Assembly (NCBI GenBank): GCA_013399875.1
Contig: VXAZ01006396.1
Location: 1-64,000, forward strand
Reading direction: 5' to 3'
DNA: 64,000 nucleotides
Origin: Gymnorhina tibicen
Lineage: Eukaryota > Chordata > Aves > Passeriformes > Artamidae
The notes below the pieces were generated by a model, which saw nothing but the letters and a program-made list of their open reading frames with translations, was not told where the DNA came from and did not search any database. Positions 48,561 through 61,435 of the stretch are shown here, piece after piece; the stretch's first letter is position 1, and every line of letters starts with the position of its first letter. The translations under genes were made by a program, and so were the position numbers.

Positions 48561-49519
48561 AAAGGCTATTTGTTTAAATTGGCTCAATAAGGGGTCAGAT
48601 AAGCAGCAGTTGCTACTGCACTTCCGTGCATCAGCAACATGTGGCAAAGTACAGGAAAAACGGAGGACCCTCACTAGCTTGACCAATTTAAACTGTCTTG
48701 AAACAGCTCCCTGGATATCTTGCCAGGGGCTGTGTAATAGAAAGAGGAGCATTTCTGTATCACAATGTTTAGTCCTGGCTAATTTTGAAACATAATGTAA
48801 AAAGGCTTCTTTCCTTTAAAAGCATGGGATTCGTGACCCTTTCTTTTATAAATACGCACGCACACACAGACACAGAGGATAAATTAATCTGGAAAATGTG
48901 TTGATTCATAAGAGGAGGGAACAGAGGGAAGAGGAAATCTAAACAACCTCATTTAGTCCTGGCAATATCAAGAATGCCAAGGCTAGTTCTCCCCTGCTTG
49001 TGGATGAGGCGGCTGGAAGCTTTTGAGGGAGGGACTAGGATTCTATTATGAGCTTTTTCATAGTTTAGATGAACTGGGGTGATACTGGAATTTTAAGGAA
49101 GGGTTTTTTCCTCCTATATGATTTTGCACGCTGAAGTTTAACAGCTGTTGCAAGCAAGAAGAAAACATATTTTTCCCACTACATCTTTGATTCCACCAGA
49201 TGAACTGAGTTTCTCTGGCATTATTTCTTTATAAGAAAATTCAAAAAACCAGGCAGTTAAATTTAACCCAGATACAACTCTGCTGATTCAAAATTACATT
49301 AAAACAAAGGTCAGATTTGGCCAAACTTTTTAATTGCTCATGACCCCATTATTTTCTATCCCCCTTCCCTCCCCCCTTAACTGGTTGTCCCATTGTTTCA
49401 CTAGGGACTGAAGTTACTGGCTTGCAAATACAAGGATTGCTCTTTTGCCCCCTTGCCCCATTCCCTGATTTAAAAAATAACAGGAGAGGGGATGGGTGTA
49501 GGGAGAAGCCTCAGAGGCA

Positions 49520-49545
49520 TTTGTTTGTTTGTTTGTTTGTTTTTT
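49520..49545. repeat. (TTTG)5-T6 simple repeat
   Basis: There are five TTTG units followed by a T run. It is a simple low-complexity tract, likely polymorphic. On the - strand it produces the repeated Asn-Lys-Gln-Thr peptide seen in overlapping frames, which argues those frames are not genes. Confidence 0.9.
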
Positions 49546-49796
49546 CCCCAGTATCCCTGTAGGTTGCTAGTGTTATAGCGTGAGTTTTCAGGAATCGTGA
49601 GAATACAAGCCAATCTATTCCCTTCAGCTCCACAGGACTGCACTTTCCTGGGACAAATGTAAACATCCAATTGCCCTGTGAACTCTCCCATCTGATTTTA
49701 TTAGATGTGCTTTCGCCTGTGCTATTGTTTATCATCATTTTTATGCATATTTGTCCTCGTGTTATATTTTTGCTGTCAGCTAGAGCAGCAAACAGG

Positions 49797-50130
49797 CTTT
49801 TATCAGCCCGCGAGCCCCACGCAGGGGAGCGGGAGTGGGCAGCACCCGGCACGCAGTCTCCCTGCCTGTGTTACCGAGTCCCCTGCGCCGCAGCGGGATT
49901 CACTCCCTAAAGAGATAAAGTTCCCACTGGGTCCTCCTCCCCCTTCAGACTTCGCTCTGGCGTGAGTGCGGGCGCTGGCTCTGGTTTATGACTGTGGGCA
50001 GAGAGTGTGGGGGCCGTGCTGGGTCAGCACGTCCTGTAACTCCCCTGCCCAGCAGAACCCACCTCGGGGGCTGCTGCCGTCCCCAGCAGGTCCCGCTCAC
50101 CCGCAGCGGGGCTATGGTTGCTTTCGGCTG
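49797..50130. promoter_or_regulatory. Small CpG island, candidate promoter
   Basis: In an otherwise CpG-poor window, I count 14 CpG in 49801-49980 and about 8 more by 50130, in a clearly GC-rich stretch. Such islands usually mark unmethylated promoters in vertebrates. It contains a consensus 5' splice site on each strand: GTGAGT at 49963-49968 on + and GTGAGC on - (50095-50100). Either could end a first exon. On the minus strand the candidate 84-bp exon lies 1.3 kb downstream, and on the plus strand the candidate exon at 56804 lies 6.8 kb downstream. Direction of transcription is undetermined, and no TATA box is evident. An orphan enhancer-associated island is the alternative. Confidence 0.5.
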
Positions 50131-53100
50131 TGGCAAAAGTTTTTCCACCAACAGATTTCCCACCTCAGAGGCCCCCTTTGGGGGTTTGTGTCATCATAAG
50201 ATAGGACTGACTGGGATTGAATCTGACCCCCTATTTATGTCCAAACAGCAGTAAAGCTGCAGACAAACATAGATAACACACCCTTGCACATCCTGTACCG
50301 TGTTGTGATCCCAGAAATGCTGAAACCGGTGTCTGAGCACTTCAAACCCTGCTTTTAGACGATTTGAAATGCATCCATTAAATTGCAGCTTTTGCTGAAC
50401 CTGTCAAGAAGGGTTTCTGCCCCAAATGGAAACTGTCCAAAAAATTATGCATGGCCACTTTAAAGTTATGCAAGGTCAGAAAATACAAACAAAACAAACC
50501 AAAACAAAAGAGGGGCAATTGAATGGCTGCAGGATGAAACTGTGAGCTAGGGGAGTCCATTCCCTTCAATTATGCCCACCTAGCCAAGTGAAATCAGGGC
50601 AGTGGTGAGTTGCATGAGGATGAGGTGGGGGTTATCCCCTTAACCACAGAAGTTTAGATTCTGGTTTTCTGAGTGTTTTGAGTCCTGAGGTCATTTTAGG
50701 CTAATAGATGGGGTTAAAATAAAATGCTTCATTGAACTAGGTGGGTGTGTGAAATGGTTCTTTTTTTCCCTGATGCTCTGGGGAAAAACAGGAGGACAGG
50801 CTGGGATTCAGCGCTCATATTAGTCCCTGCTGCTGCCTGTGCTAGCAGACAGGTGTTCCAATATCAAGGCCCCATCCCTTTTGTTCCCCAAACATGAGCC
50901 ACAACAACTGTGTTGAGAAGGAACAGAAATATTAAGTGTCCTCTGATTAATAGGTGCTTTTTTGGAGTTTCGTGCACTGATGAATTCTGGGGGTACCTAG
51001 AAGACAGTTGTGATTCCTAACTTTGCTGGATCTCTTTTCTGGGATACTTCAAATGAATAAATCTCCAGAGCCATAAGCAGTTCCTCATTTCTTGGAGCCT
51101 TCCTTTCCCCACTGCCCCCCAAACTGGCCCTCTGACATATATTGCAGCTCCTGGTTTTCAGTGTTTTTCCCCTTCATTAGCTGAATTCTAAGCTCAGTTA
51201 ATCTCTGCTCACTGGATTGGTAAAAACTTTTTCGTCTTCTTGTGAGCTGCACTTTTTCTGATCTCTAATTTTAAGTGCCTAACAAGCAAGTCAAAAAAAA
51301 AAAAAATTAAGGTTTCCTGGCTATGACTGAAATCAAATCAACCATGAGTGACAAATAGGTTTTATCAGTGAAACTTGTTAAATGCAAGGTCTAATTTTTA
51401 ATTTAATTTTTTTTTTAATTTAAGTTCATTCATTTAAGAATTCTGAAAGGGTTTTGCAGAAAGTCTAAAAAAACCTCCCATCTCTCTATATAAAAACCTG
51501 TCTCCAGAGAAAATTTTCTCAAAATACAGAAAACAGCCAAATAATTTAGAACCTGTGGGTTTAACTTCGACAAGGCATGACAACCATTTTGCAAGCTTGA
51601 AGGCGTTTTGGAACCATTGTAAACCAAAAACACCAAGATGTTGAAAATTAAGGCTCCAAGCCCAAGTACAAACTGCCTCCCTGTGTACCTTTTGCTACAC
51701 ACACAATACCTTGTGTTGGGAAAACATCACTCCCTCTCTGTCCGGGGAAGCCTGGAACACATAGGTGCAGCAAGGCATGAAAAAGCTGGAGTTTGGCTGG
51801 AGTTAGCCTCTTACGGAAAGTAGCTTCCTGGTTAGGATTTAGAATACTCTGCTTTGTCCTGGCGTAATTTGATGAACAACTTTTCAGGAAGGTTTCCAGA
51901 AACCTCCTCTTCCCTGTCCCCTGCCACTGCTTCATCTTGGCCTTGGCCCTTACTGATCTGTCCTGCCTTACAGTGAAATGGGTGAGACAGCTGAATCCCT
52001 GGGAAAATCATCATTTATTCTTGCATTTCCTATTTGTTTGTCTATTTTATCTTTCCTGGGTGTTTTTTGTTTCCAGGGAATCAGGTCCACCATCCAGCCT
52101 CCTACACAACTGGGACAACAGCGCAGGATGGACACTGGAGGCAGAAGTTGCTGGCAAGGGTCAGAAATCGCGTAAGGTAGCTAAAGCATCCTCCAGCTCA
52201 TTGAGTGCCAGGTAACACCTTTAGTCCATCTGGTGACCACAGCCTGCTATGGTTATTATACATATATATTTACCAGAATGTCTGCAACCACTGATTCGCT
52301 GCTGAATTGTCCCTAATTTACAGCAAAGCAATGTGAATGCAGCATGTCTGCAGAACACTGCTGCCTGACTGCTGTTTTGACTTGCTTTGCACAGCTGTGA
52401 ATACAAGGTAGAAGGCAGCGAAAAATTACGAGCAGAGTAGCTAAGGATGTTATAAACAATGTCTGTGAGGTTAATTTAAATTTAGCTTATGTTTCTCAAG
52501 AGTCATTAATGATAGATTGCTTTGCATTCTTAGAAATGGGGGGAGAGGGGGGAAGAGTCTCCATGTAAATTGACACTGTTATCAAAACAACAAAAGAAAT
52601 CCCTGGAGGCCATTTAGATGCTGTTGGAACCAGATTTCCAAAATAACGTTGATGGTATTCTTCCCTGTTGGTGTGTTAAAGCATGTATGCAAACATAACA
52701 GCAATAATAATAGAAGACACAAAAGTTGCATGCAAGCGATGTGCTGCGTATTCTTCTTGCTCTTCTCCCTCTTCCTTTGCTTCTCAGGATACTTAGATGT
52801 GTGTGCTGCTCTGATGTGACTCCTTTCAAAGGAATAATTGCAGACAACAGGCTTCACTCTTTGCTGTATTGGCAGCTTAAGGCATTCAAGCACTGCAAGG
52901 ATTAAGTCTTATATCTTGAGGGACACCTTTCTGTTTCATGTGCTTGGGAAAGCTAGTGGTTATTAGAGATGTATGGGCAGGTGTGTGACTGCCTTAAATA
53001 TGAAAGATTTTTCAGAATGACTCAGTGTTTATTCATCTTTTTATGTTCTGGCTTTCACTTAAGTCACCCTCAAAATCTTTTTCCCCCCAGATACTCTACG

Positions 53101-53859
53101 AAAGGTGCAATGTTCTCTAGATGTCACCTTAATCCAGCATCTCCTCCCCGTGCTCTGCTCCTCAGACACAGTGCTGCTTATCACTGCAGAACATAATGGA
53201 CAAATGCTTCTTATTCTTAATATGTTTAAAATGCATTTTCCAGTTACACGAGTATATAACATTTTCTAAACAAATAGTCTAATTTTGTACAGATAGGCAG
53301 CTTTTTAATAGGATGCCCCAACTGACAATTACCATACAATTCCTAAGGCCAAGAATCACAAACATGTCATTAATCCCCTAATAAAAACATCTGATCTCCT
53401 CCATGCTTCATTGTAGAAATCCCTGTCTTTTTTCTTTTTTACTTTTTACTAAGTGCAGGTAGCAGATTGTTTTGGACTATCAGAAACAATTAAATCAAAG
53501 TCCATGGGGCTTTCTACAGCTATACTTAATAGAGAAAGGCAGAGTCCTTCCTGCTGGTTAAATTGGTTGCTGCAATGCATAGCTATTTTTATTTTTGTGT
53601 GAAAGTGAGGTTTTGAAACCTTAAAAATAAATGATGGACTTGGCAGAAGAAAAATACTTGCTTTTAAATCAGCACAAATGCAGTGCCCTGTATTTACTTT
53701 GTGGTGTGTATCTAAATTTCTATTTTGATTCAGGGATTTACCCTGATAGATTAATCTATGTTTAGTGAGAGAAGAAATTCATGCTACCTGTTTCAACAGT
53801 GAATTTGCATTAAATAAGATGGGTAAGAGGAAAGCTGAATACCCCATTTGCACATTAAA
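50131..53859. other. Unique noncoding DNA
   Basis: No gene recognised. Contains an A14 run at 51293-51306, an AT-only patch at 51392-51423 (TAATTT/AATTTAA alternation) and a G-rich spot at 52538-52552. The overlapping open frames near 51650-52210 and 52580-52890 look random. Confidence 0.5.
51293..51306. repeat. A14 homopolymer
   Basis: Fourteen consecutive A. There is no upstream AATAAA or gene-like sequence to suggest a retroposed transcript. Confidence 0.9.
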
Positions 53860-54700
53860 AGCTGATCATTAATCCTATATTTTAACTCTACAACTGTCAG
53901 GAGCTATTATTTCCCAAAGAGCCTGACAGTTCAAGGGATAAACTGGAGTGGGTCCCATTATAAAGGTCTGTGAATAGACGTCGGAATAGTTTGCGCATCA
54001 AACCCCAAAGGCTATTAAATGTGATACTTTAAGAATCAATTTGTACCTAAATTAAAATGAAGGGATGTGAATCCTTGGACAGATTTTAATAAAGCAGAAA
54101 ATTTTTAATATAGAGAGGCATTTTAAATAAAATTAGACAGACGTAAAGACTTTAAAAAATATGTATTATTAAGCATAAAATAACCCCCAACATTGATTTT
54201 CAGCCTAGTGCTTGAAAAACTGTGCCACAGCAATGAGATCAAACAAGGAGAGGTGCTGAAATGCTGCTTTCAAAATTATGTTTTCAAGTGACTCTAGAGT
54301 AGATCAATAAGAGAGCTGATAGCTTACGAGCTTCTGAGACAAGTCAACAAACGCGAGGCGAGAAAAGAGGACCAAAGAGCTGTCTTCGTACAAAAAAATT
54401 AGTTTCCAACAGGACATCCTGCTGAGTTTTATCTGAGTTCATTAGGCTTGAAGACTGAGATCTGCTAATTCCACATGAAAAGTTCCAGACATTTGCAAAA
54501 CCAAATCAAATGTGATGCTGTACTTAAGCTTGTTAAGAAGATGAAGTTAACACTAAAACCTGCTTATATAGGCTCTCAGGAAATAACGCTGCACAAGCTG
54601 TACCGTACTCACCCTTTCAGAAAGCCAAAAGAAATCACGTAAGCTCTGTGCAGTTCATGTGAAGCTTTTAAGCACCACACTAGACTGGCCCTCCAAAAAA
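53860..54700. promoter_or_regulatory. Candidate conserved noncoding regulatory block
   Basis: This is repeat-free, non-repetitive sequence rich in homeodomain-like cores (CATTAATCC, TTATTTCC, TAATAAAG, TTTAATATAG). It contains an exact 10-bp inverted pair AACTGTCAGG/CCTGACAGTT (53892-53901 and 53922-53931) holding two opposed TGACAG cores. Composition and lack of decayed transposons resemble deeply conserved developmental enhancers, but conservation cannot be judged from one sequence. Confidence 0.28.
53892..53931. repeat. Exact 10-bp inverted repeat with paired TGACAG cores
   Basis: AACTGTCAGG at 53892-53901 and its exact reverse complement CCTGACAGTT at 53922-53931 are separated by 20 bp, so equivalent positions are 30 bp apart (about three helical turns). 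TGACAG is the known MEIS/TGIF recognition core. Two sites on the same helical face would suit cooperative binding, although a chance 10-bp repeat is possible. Confidence 0.8.
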
Positions 54701-56803
54701 CAAATGTTGGGAGAAGAACACGATCCCACAGTACGTTACTTCGGTTTTCTCCCAAGGGATCTCAAATGAAGTCGGGGAATCAGGCCCAACGCATATAATT
54801 ACAAGGGCAGGAGTACAGAAAGACTGACAGCCTCACTGTACTGGGAACAACTTTGTTCTCTCTCATTTATTTCTACAATTTCTTGCTCTTAGGTAGCTTA
54901 TATCCTGAAGTCCTTGAAACAGGATGTGCCTTAAAAATTATACATCTTCCCCTGTGCTCTGAAAGTTAATTGTTGTTTATTATTCAAAGTAGGCTACTGA
55001 AATTAGATCTCATAAAAATGAAATGGTTCATTTCCATAGCTGAAAATGGAGCTCCTTGCATACTGAAGCTGGAAGAGGTGAAGACAAAGAGAAGTTTATT
55101 GCAGACAGGTCCCCCTGGTTTTTCTGTTAAAAGCCTGCTGAGACATGAATGGAAACTCCAGAAAGCCCCTCACTTCGTACTTCACTGATGTCACAGATTT
55201 TAATATCCCAGGGAGGGTAGCTGAAAGCTCTATGCTGTGGGTTGTCCATAATGTCTAGTAAATCATTGTCTCTGATAACTTCAGATGAACTATTTCTACC
55301 TTTTTTATATTGTTAAATGCAATTAACTATTAGCCCCTTGTCCACCATTATTTTATTATTTTGACCTGGAGGCAAGCTGCCTATAGACATGTGGATGTCT
55401 GAATGTATAAATTAAAGGAACTAGGCTCTTTACTGTGACATGTAGACAAAATAATGTGGGAAGTTCCAATACTGAGGATTCCAATACTCAGTCTGTTCAT
55501 TCAGCCCCTTATATGTGTGCTTTATGGTATCATCTTAACTGCACAGCCACATAGTAACTTTATTCAAATGCTTCTCTCAAAAAGGAATAATTAAATTCCT
55601 CGTGAGCTTTTCTGTGGTGACCAATTCTGCAGTATTTGAACGCTTCATGAACATAAATTAATTTATCTCCCTCTTGGCAGTTGCTGTTGGAACGCATCCC
55701 AATGTTACTGCTCTGAGTTCTTAGTATAGTGAGATTTTGGCTTTGCCCATGTAATCTACCCTAGAATAATAGAGCACGGAAGAGTGGGACACTATAGTCT
55801 ATAACTGAAGACGTGGCATATGTGGTTCAGGCGGCGCTACCAGCTGTGAGAAACCTGAGCATCCTCAGTTACAGCAGAATCTTAGAATTTAGCGACTCCA
55901 ATTGAAGAGGTAGTGATGGAGCATGTGCAAACTGTGATTTTTCACAGGCTTATAACACAGCCAAATGTGTAACGAGAATAGCAAAAGGCAAAGCCCTAGC
56001 ATAGGGAGACTTCAGATTTTTCAGACTCTGGCTTCAAATTGTGAAGGTGCTAGAACAATTCCTAGAGAAAATCCAGACTGTTTATTGATAAGAAAAACAA
56101 CCTGCTTTCTGTTTCAGAAACAGCTAAACAGTTTTGGCTGAAATTTTCATTAGCATTTGGGGCTTAATGAGATGCTGCAGGAAATGACAGCAGAAATGGC
56201 TAAACTCTGATAAAATTTAGCTGTCTGTGAAGACAGGCTTATAAAGGTAAAGCGTCAGGCAATTTTTCCTTTTCACACTGCACTTACAGAAACATGTAAT
56301 AATCTCATTACACATAATGCCGTGTGTTTGATATGAATGTGTATGTGCCATGAGGCCGCAAATGTGCTTGTGCAAATATACGCAGAGAGATCAAATGTTT
56401 TGTCGTGTTCAAGATTAGCACCTATAGATAGTCACTGTGTGTAATTCGGGATCAGTTATGCAAGCACACAAGCCTACTGTTCGTGAGCCACTCAGCAACA
56501 ACGCTACCTCTGACTGCAGTCAGAACAGGACAGTCAGGATCATAATCTTATTAAAGGAGAATAGATGCAGAAATCATGTCCTACTTTTGTTAAATGCAGC
56601 ACTGGTAGGTTACATGGCTTGCTCAGGGTTTGAAATGCTCGTTGTGTGTCTGGCTTGCAAAAATGATTTTATTCATTTGAGAAATTCTAAATATTACCAT
56701 TAACAGAATTTTCTCCCTTAGGCCTATAAATCCAGGTATATATTAAAAAAAAAAAGGCTTGTGTTTATCATCTGTACGAAGTTCTTGTTGTCTTTTATTG
56801 CAG
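54701..56803. other. Unique AT-rich noncoding DNA
   Basis: No gene recognised. TTCCAATACT is directly repeated 16 bp apart near 55464-55489. An A11 run sits at 56745-56755, just before the candidate acceptor at 56801-56803. Confidence 0.5.
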
Positions 56804-56982
56804 AGAGCCAAGTGTAATCACCACAAGAGGAAACAATCCAGTTCAGCTGCAGCCTCGGCAGGAAAGCTGACTGCCAGGTGCATGAAGTGTAAGGATATCT
56901 GTGCTGGCTATGTACGCACCAAGGGTTTGATTTGCATTAAAACAGTGCTGAGTCGGAGGGAAAAGAATGGAAGAGAGGATAG
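56804..56982 (+). other. Weak candidate exon, possibly noncoding RNA or orphan coding exon
   Basis: A pyrimidine-rich run ending TCTTTTATTGCAG (through 56803) resembles a 3' splice site, and AG then GTAGGC at 56981-56988 resembles a weak 5' splice site. The 179-nt segment between them is open in one frame. It gives a basic peptide beginning RAKCNHHKRKQSSSAAASAG with a later cluster CMKCKDIC. The in-frame stop falls just beyond the putative donor. I do not recognise the peptide, the donor is weak (GTAGGC) and the open frame is short, so chance is quite likely. If real, it is in the opposite orientation to the candidate exon at 48.4 kb. Confidence 0.17.
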
Positions 56983-57928
56983 GTAGGCACATACCCCACC
57001 ACCCTCTCTCTGCCTGCTGAAAAGGTTTGGGTTTCACGGCAGAAACACAAATACAGAGTGAAGATAAATAATTAAAGCCTGGCACAATGGGCCACAGTAA
57101 TTTCTTGTTATCGGGAGAGCATTTTTTTTCGTGTGTGTGAGTGTGTGTAACAGGCAAAGCTCATTTTGAAAAATTTAAACGCGTTAAAGCATTCTAGCAT
57201 TTCTTCCAGTATTGGCAAAACTTGTATTACCTTGGGAAAAAAAAATTACCCAACACCACTGAGCACACGGACTTATCTGCAACCTAATACTGTTATTGTA
57301 AGGGTTTGTGTAGCTCACTTCCTGCCTTTAGGCTTACACAACAGGATATTTAAATTACAAAGACAATGAAGAAATGAGGCAAAATGCTCTTGATATTAAA
57401 AGTGTTCTAGTTGTTTTAATTCCCCATGAAGTGAGTCGCAGAATTAATCGGTAAACACGAAGTCGTTCCTGGAAACAAACTATAGGCAAACTAAAGGCAG
57501 CAAGGCAGGTTCAGGGTTTATCATCTGTCCCACTATGCTGTGAAAAACGTGTAACTTATGAGTATGATGGCAGCTACTACCCTTTATTACTGTTAACAGT
57601 CTGCCACTGTTTTCATTGTTAACTTGGTCTTCAGAGTTTAATATCTCACCTGTATCAAATTGCATCAGGTCAAAACTTGGCTCACAGGTGTGTCTGGTTG
57701 GTACTCTTTTTTTAAAAAAAACCCCAAAATTAAATTTTATCAACCAGAGCTGGGATGAGGATTATTTTTTAAAATTGATATATTTTATTGATACTGATAT
57801 TTTTTTCCTATTCAATTCCCAAATCTGAACACAAACAGAAGTTTAATTTTCACTGAAAAATCCTCTAAATACAATTCAGTTGGTCCATTGAACCTTTTTG
57901 TTAATATTCAGTTTGTGTTGATGGAGAT

Positions 57929-57955
57929 TTTTTATCTTTATTTTTTATCTTTATC
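57929..57955. repeat. Tandem duplication of TTTTATCTTTA
   Basis: TTTTTATCTTTA, TTTTTTATCTTTATC: two near-identical units back to back in T-rich sequence. It is a slippage product. Confidence 0.75.
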
Positions 57956-60900
57956 TGAGTGGGTGCTTCTTTCTTCTGCTTTCCTGATCTACCATCTTGG
58001 AGTACTGCAAGAAAACCTGCACTGGATTTGCAGCAGACCTTGTTTGTTTTCTCTGGTGCACGTTTGGGACAGAGTTTCTGTTCTATTCAAACTGTATTTA
58101 TTCTCTCTTAGCTGTGTGACTGACTCCCTCTGGTTGTGCAGCCAACTCAAAGAAGGTACAAAACCGCTTTCGGCACAGATTGCTGAATAGATATAACCCT
58201 TGCTGCGTGAGGTACAAATGCCAAAACACGGTTCCAAGCACAGGTATCAAGCATGCCTTGTGCTGTGGTTTGCTCTGCCAGGGTCAGCAAAGGTCGCAGG
58301 GTACTTCATTACAGCAGTAGTGAGCGCAGCTCTCTGAAAGTACTGACCCATTTTGCAGCTACAGGAAAATGAGGCTCAGAGAGAAGAAAAACTGGCTTAT
58401 GCAGTGAGTGGAGGGTCCCCCCCAAACTCAGTATATATGGCTGCCATGGGATCAGACCCAGCGCGGTGCTTTGGGATCAGGGCAGAGATGTCCTGCATCC
58501 TGTGCTGTGGCAGCTTCAGGTGATAGCCAGGGGGAGGGGACCATGGCACACATTGCCCTGCTGACAGGGAGGGGCAGATGCAGCCACAGGTGGCCAGTAA
58601 TTGCCTGGGATTGAGATCAGCCACATCAGCTCTGCTCAGTGGTGCAGTCCTTCCCCCCTCCTCATTCACCTGTGCTGCATGGGATGAAGAGAGGATGAGT
58701 CCTACAAATCCTCGGCAAAGACCAAGTGTCCACTCGTGAGCAGTTTGAGTGAAACTCAACTTGGATTAATAGCTGGAGTTCTAAACCCATTTTGCATTAG
58801 TGGTGAAAAAAATGTGTTAGTACATGGATGAATGTAACTTATTCATGGTTTTATGGGCCCTAAGGTCAGGGAGTGAAGGACTCCACAATAGCTTTGATGG
58901 TTACATTCTTCCACTCATATCTCTGATTAGGTTTAAGTGTAAAACTCATGGAATTTCCCATTAACTGTACATCTGTGGAAGCTGCTAAATGCACTTATAC
59001 AAGTCCAGATAAGAGATTTAAGTTATACAAACTAGTCACACATCCCCTTGCTTTTGATAAAGCAGAAGAAGGACAGAAGGATTGTATGTGTGCTAAATAA
59101 ATGACATTAGATGAAGTAATGCCTTTTTTGGACATTTTCCACTTTGCATTTGGAAGTCAGGAGCATCTGGAAAACCACATTTTTTTGAAATATGGTGGGA
59201 AATGATTAAATAAGAATGTTGCTGTCAGTCTCTTGCGTGCAAATCTTGCAGGGTCTGGAAATTACCAGTGAACTTTGGAGAGAATTTTACCCTTAATATG
59301 GACTAAACACATTTGGTAGTCAAGGAGAAAACACTTGGCTACCAACCAAGCAAATGCTTCCTTTTAAAAATGTTCTAGTGAGCAAGTGAAAAATGAGGTC
59401 ATTCATGCAAATATCCCATTCACCAGCACTTTTCTAATAACCAAATTATGGATACTACGCCTGCCCTACAGCAGAATGGTGTGAACTCAGGAGAAAACTC
59501 TTGAACATAATGTAGTTATATACTCCTTGCAGAAGCACTTGCGAATGAAGTAAGGAGTGTGCAGAGGTACTGTTAATGCTCTGCCAAGTAGCTTACTCTG
59601 AAAAGCAAAGGTGGGAATACAGCAGGCTTCAGGAGCAGATGTAGAGCCCAGCAGTGGGTAGGGGTTTGCAAAACTAGCCAGCTTTGTCCCAGGTCCCCCA
59701 GTAGAGCTCCTGGCTGTGACCTCACCAGCCACCCCTCTATGGTTTCTGCAGCTTAGGGCAGCAGTTCATGTTCAGCTGTTCACACCAGCTTCCTGTTGCT
59801 GGCCCCTCACTGACTTGGCACTGGAACCACCACAACATTCATCAGAGTTACAAGGCAGGAGAGCACTTCCAGAGGGCTCCTGGCCTCTCTTCACAGCCCA
59901 TTGACCCCTTCCTCCCACTTATGCCTCATGCTCTCTCTCCTGTGGAATACACATGTAGATGCTTGTGTTGTGTCAGTTCTACCTGGTGGAGCCTTCAGGG
60001 AGTTAAGCACCAAATGGTGAACCCAACTCTCTTCAATTCTGTAACACAAGTAAACAAACAAACCAACACACACTTTAGCCTTAGTGACACCAAATGGAGT
60101 TGACAGTACACACTCATATGCATCCTTCTTCTCTGGAGAGACAAAACATTGGCTTGGAAAATACTAACAGCATCATCCTGCGAGCATTTTTGGCAGCGTT
60201 GTTACCACAGTTATTTTGCAATCTATTATTTTTATTACCCCAAATTCCATCAAAATAAATAGGATCCTGGACTCCTTAGATGACAGAGGGATTTGGCATG
60301 AAATGTTCTTATGTCTTAGGGAGAAATATGTGGAGTATTACAGAGCAACATACTTCACAGCAATAAAAGTATGACTAGTGGTACATCTTGCAGTGCAAGA
60401 ACATTGTCACACTAGTGATGGGAAATGCAGATCTATTGCATCTGACTTTATAAAGCATAACCCTTTTATTATATAAAGCCCCTAGGAGCAAACAGGATGT
60501 TTTCACCATTGATATTAATGGGATCCTTTGCAATAAAAACAGTTCTTGGGAATCTTTTGAACAGCAGAAGGAATCTAAGAGTCGCCGGCATATGTGATAA
60601 CTGCTTTATTGAGTGAGTACATCTCTGCTTTTGTCAGAGAAGCAAATCAAAATGTAAATAGAAGGGGAAAAAAAACAGATAAGGTGTTGCTGCACAAGAA
60701 CATTCAAAACAAATATCTTCCAAATAGCCTGTTCTCTTCAGGAAGCTAGATAAGTGTGTTAGAATAAAAGTGCTGCTTATTCCTGAATGAGGCACCCACA
60801 TAGGGAGCTGCTTTAGTTTGGTTATTCTGCAAACAATTCCGATAGCAAAAGCTCTGCCAGCCGGCTTCCTTGGAGAGGAGGGGGGAGGAGGTCTTCACTA

Positions 60901-60975
60901 CATTAGGAGCCTTTTGTTGGTCTGATATGGCTATATTCCCCATCACACTGGTGTTCAGCAGGGTTTCCAGGATAA

Positions 60976-61003
60976 AATAGAAATCCAAATAGAAATCCAA
61001 ATA
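60976..61003. repeat. 12-bp tandem duplication
   Basis: AATAGAAATCCA is repeated exactly and followed by a partial third AATA. Perfect identity suggests a recent event. Confidence 0.9.
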
Positions 61004-61435
61004 CCCCTTTCTGTCTACTTGAAAGTTTGTTCTGATTTGAACAGAATTTGTGTACTTACCAGACAATTGAATAGTGTAGTTTAACACTCAGCCTTTTCTG
61101 TGCTCGTTTTAAAACACAGAGGGGGGAAAGCAAAGGGGATTATACTATAGGAAACAGAGAAGCAAAAGTGCACTGCATATGACTAAAATATCTTCAAATC
61201 CTTGCCACAGAAGTTTCTCAAAACCTTGCCGTCTCTAAGAAAGGCCTTTGTTGACATGAGTGCCTTGCTTGTTACTGAATGCTCCGGGTTTATTAGCCTT
61301 GGAGTTTAACAGGGGGGAAAAGGCAAATGCCTCACAAAATCTGTAGTGGACCAACTTCTCTAACTCACTTCTGTCTTTCAAACCCTATGAAAGCAACAAA
61401 TGAGAAGCCGCCTGCAACTTGTTGTTATAAATCAG

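Noticed and set aside
48291..48752. Whole 153-codon - strand frame as a single gene
   Set aside because: Only the 48429-48512 part looks coding. The rest includes the T12 tract (Phe runs) and has no conserved features, so I kept only the exon-sized segment.
56843..57157. 104-codon - strand frame starting MPVTHTHTHE
   Set aside because: The start is a (GT)n repeat read as Thr-His, and the rest is antisense to the weak exon candidate without recognisable features.
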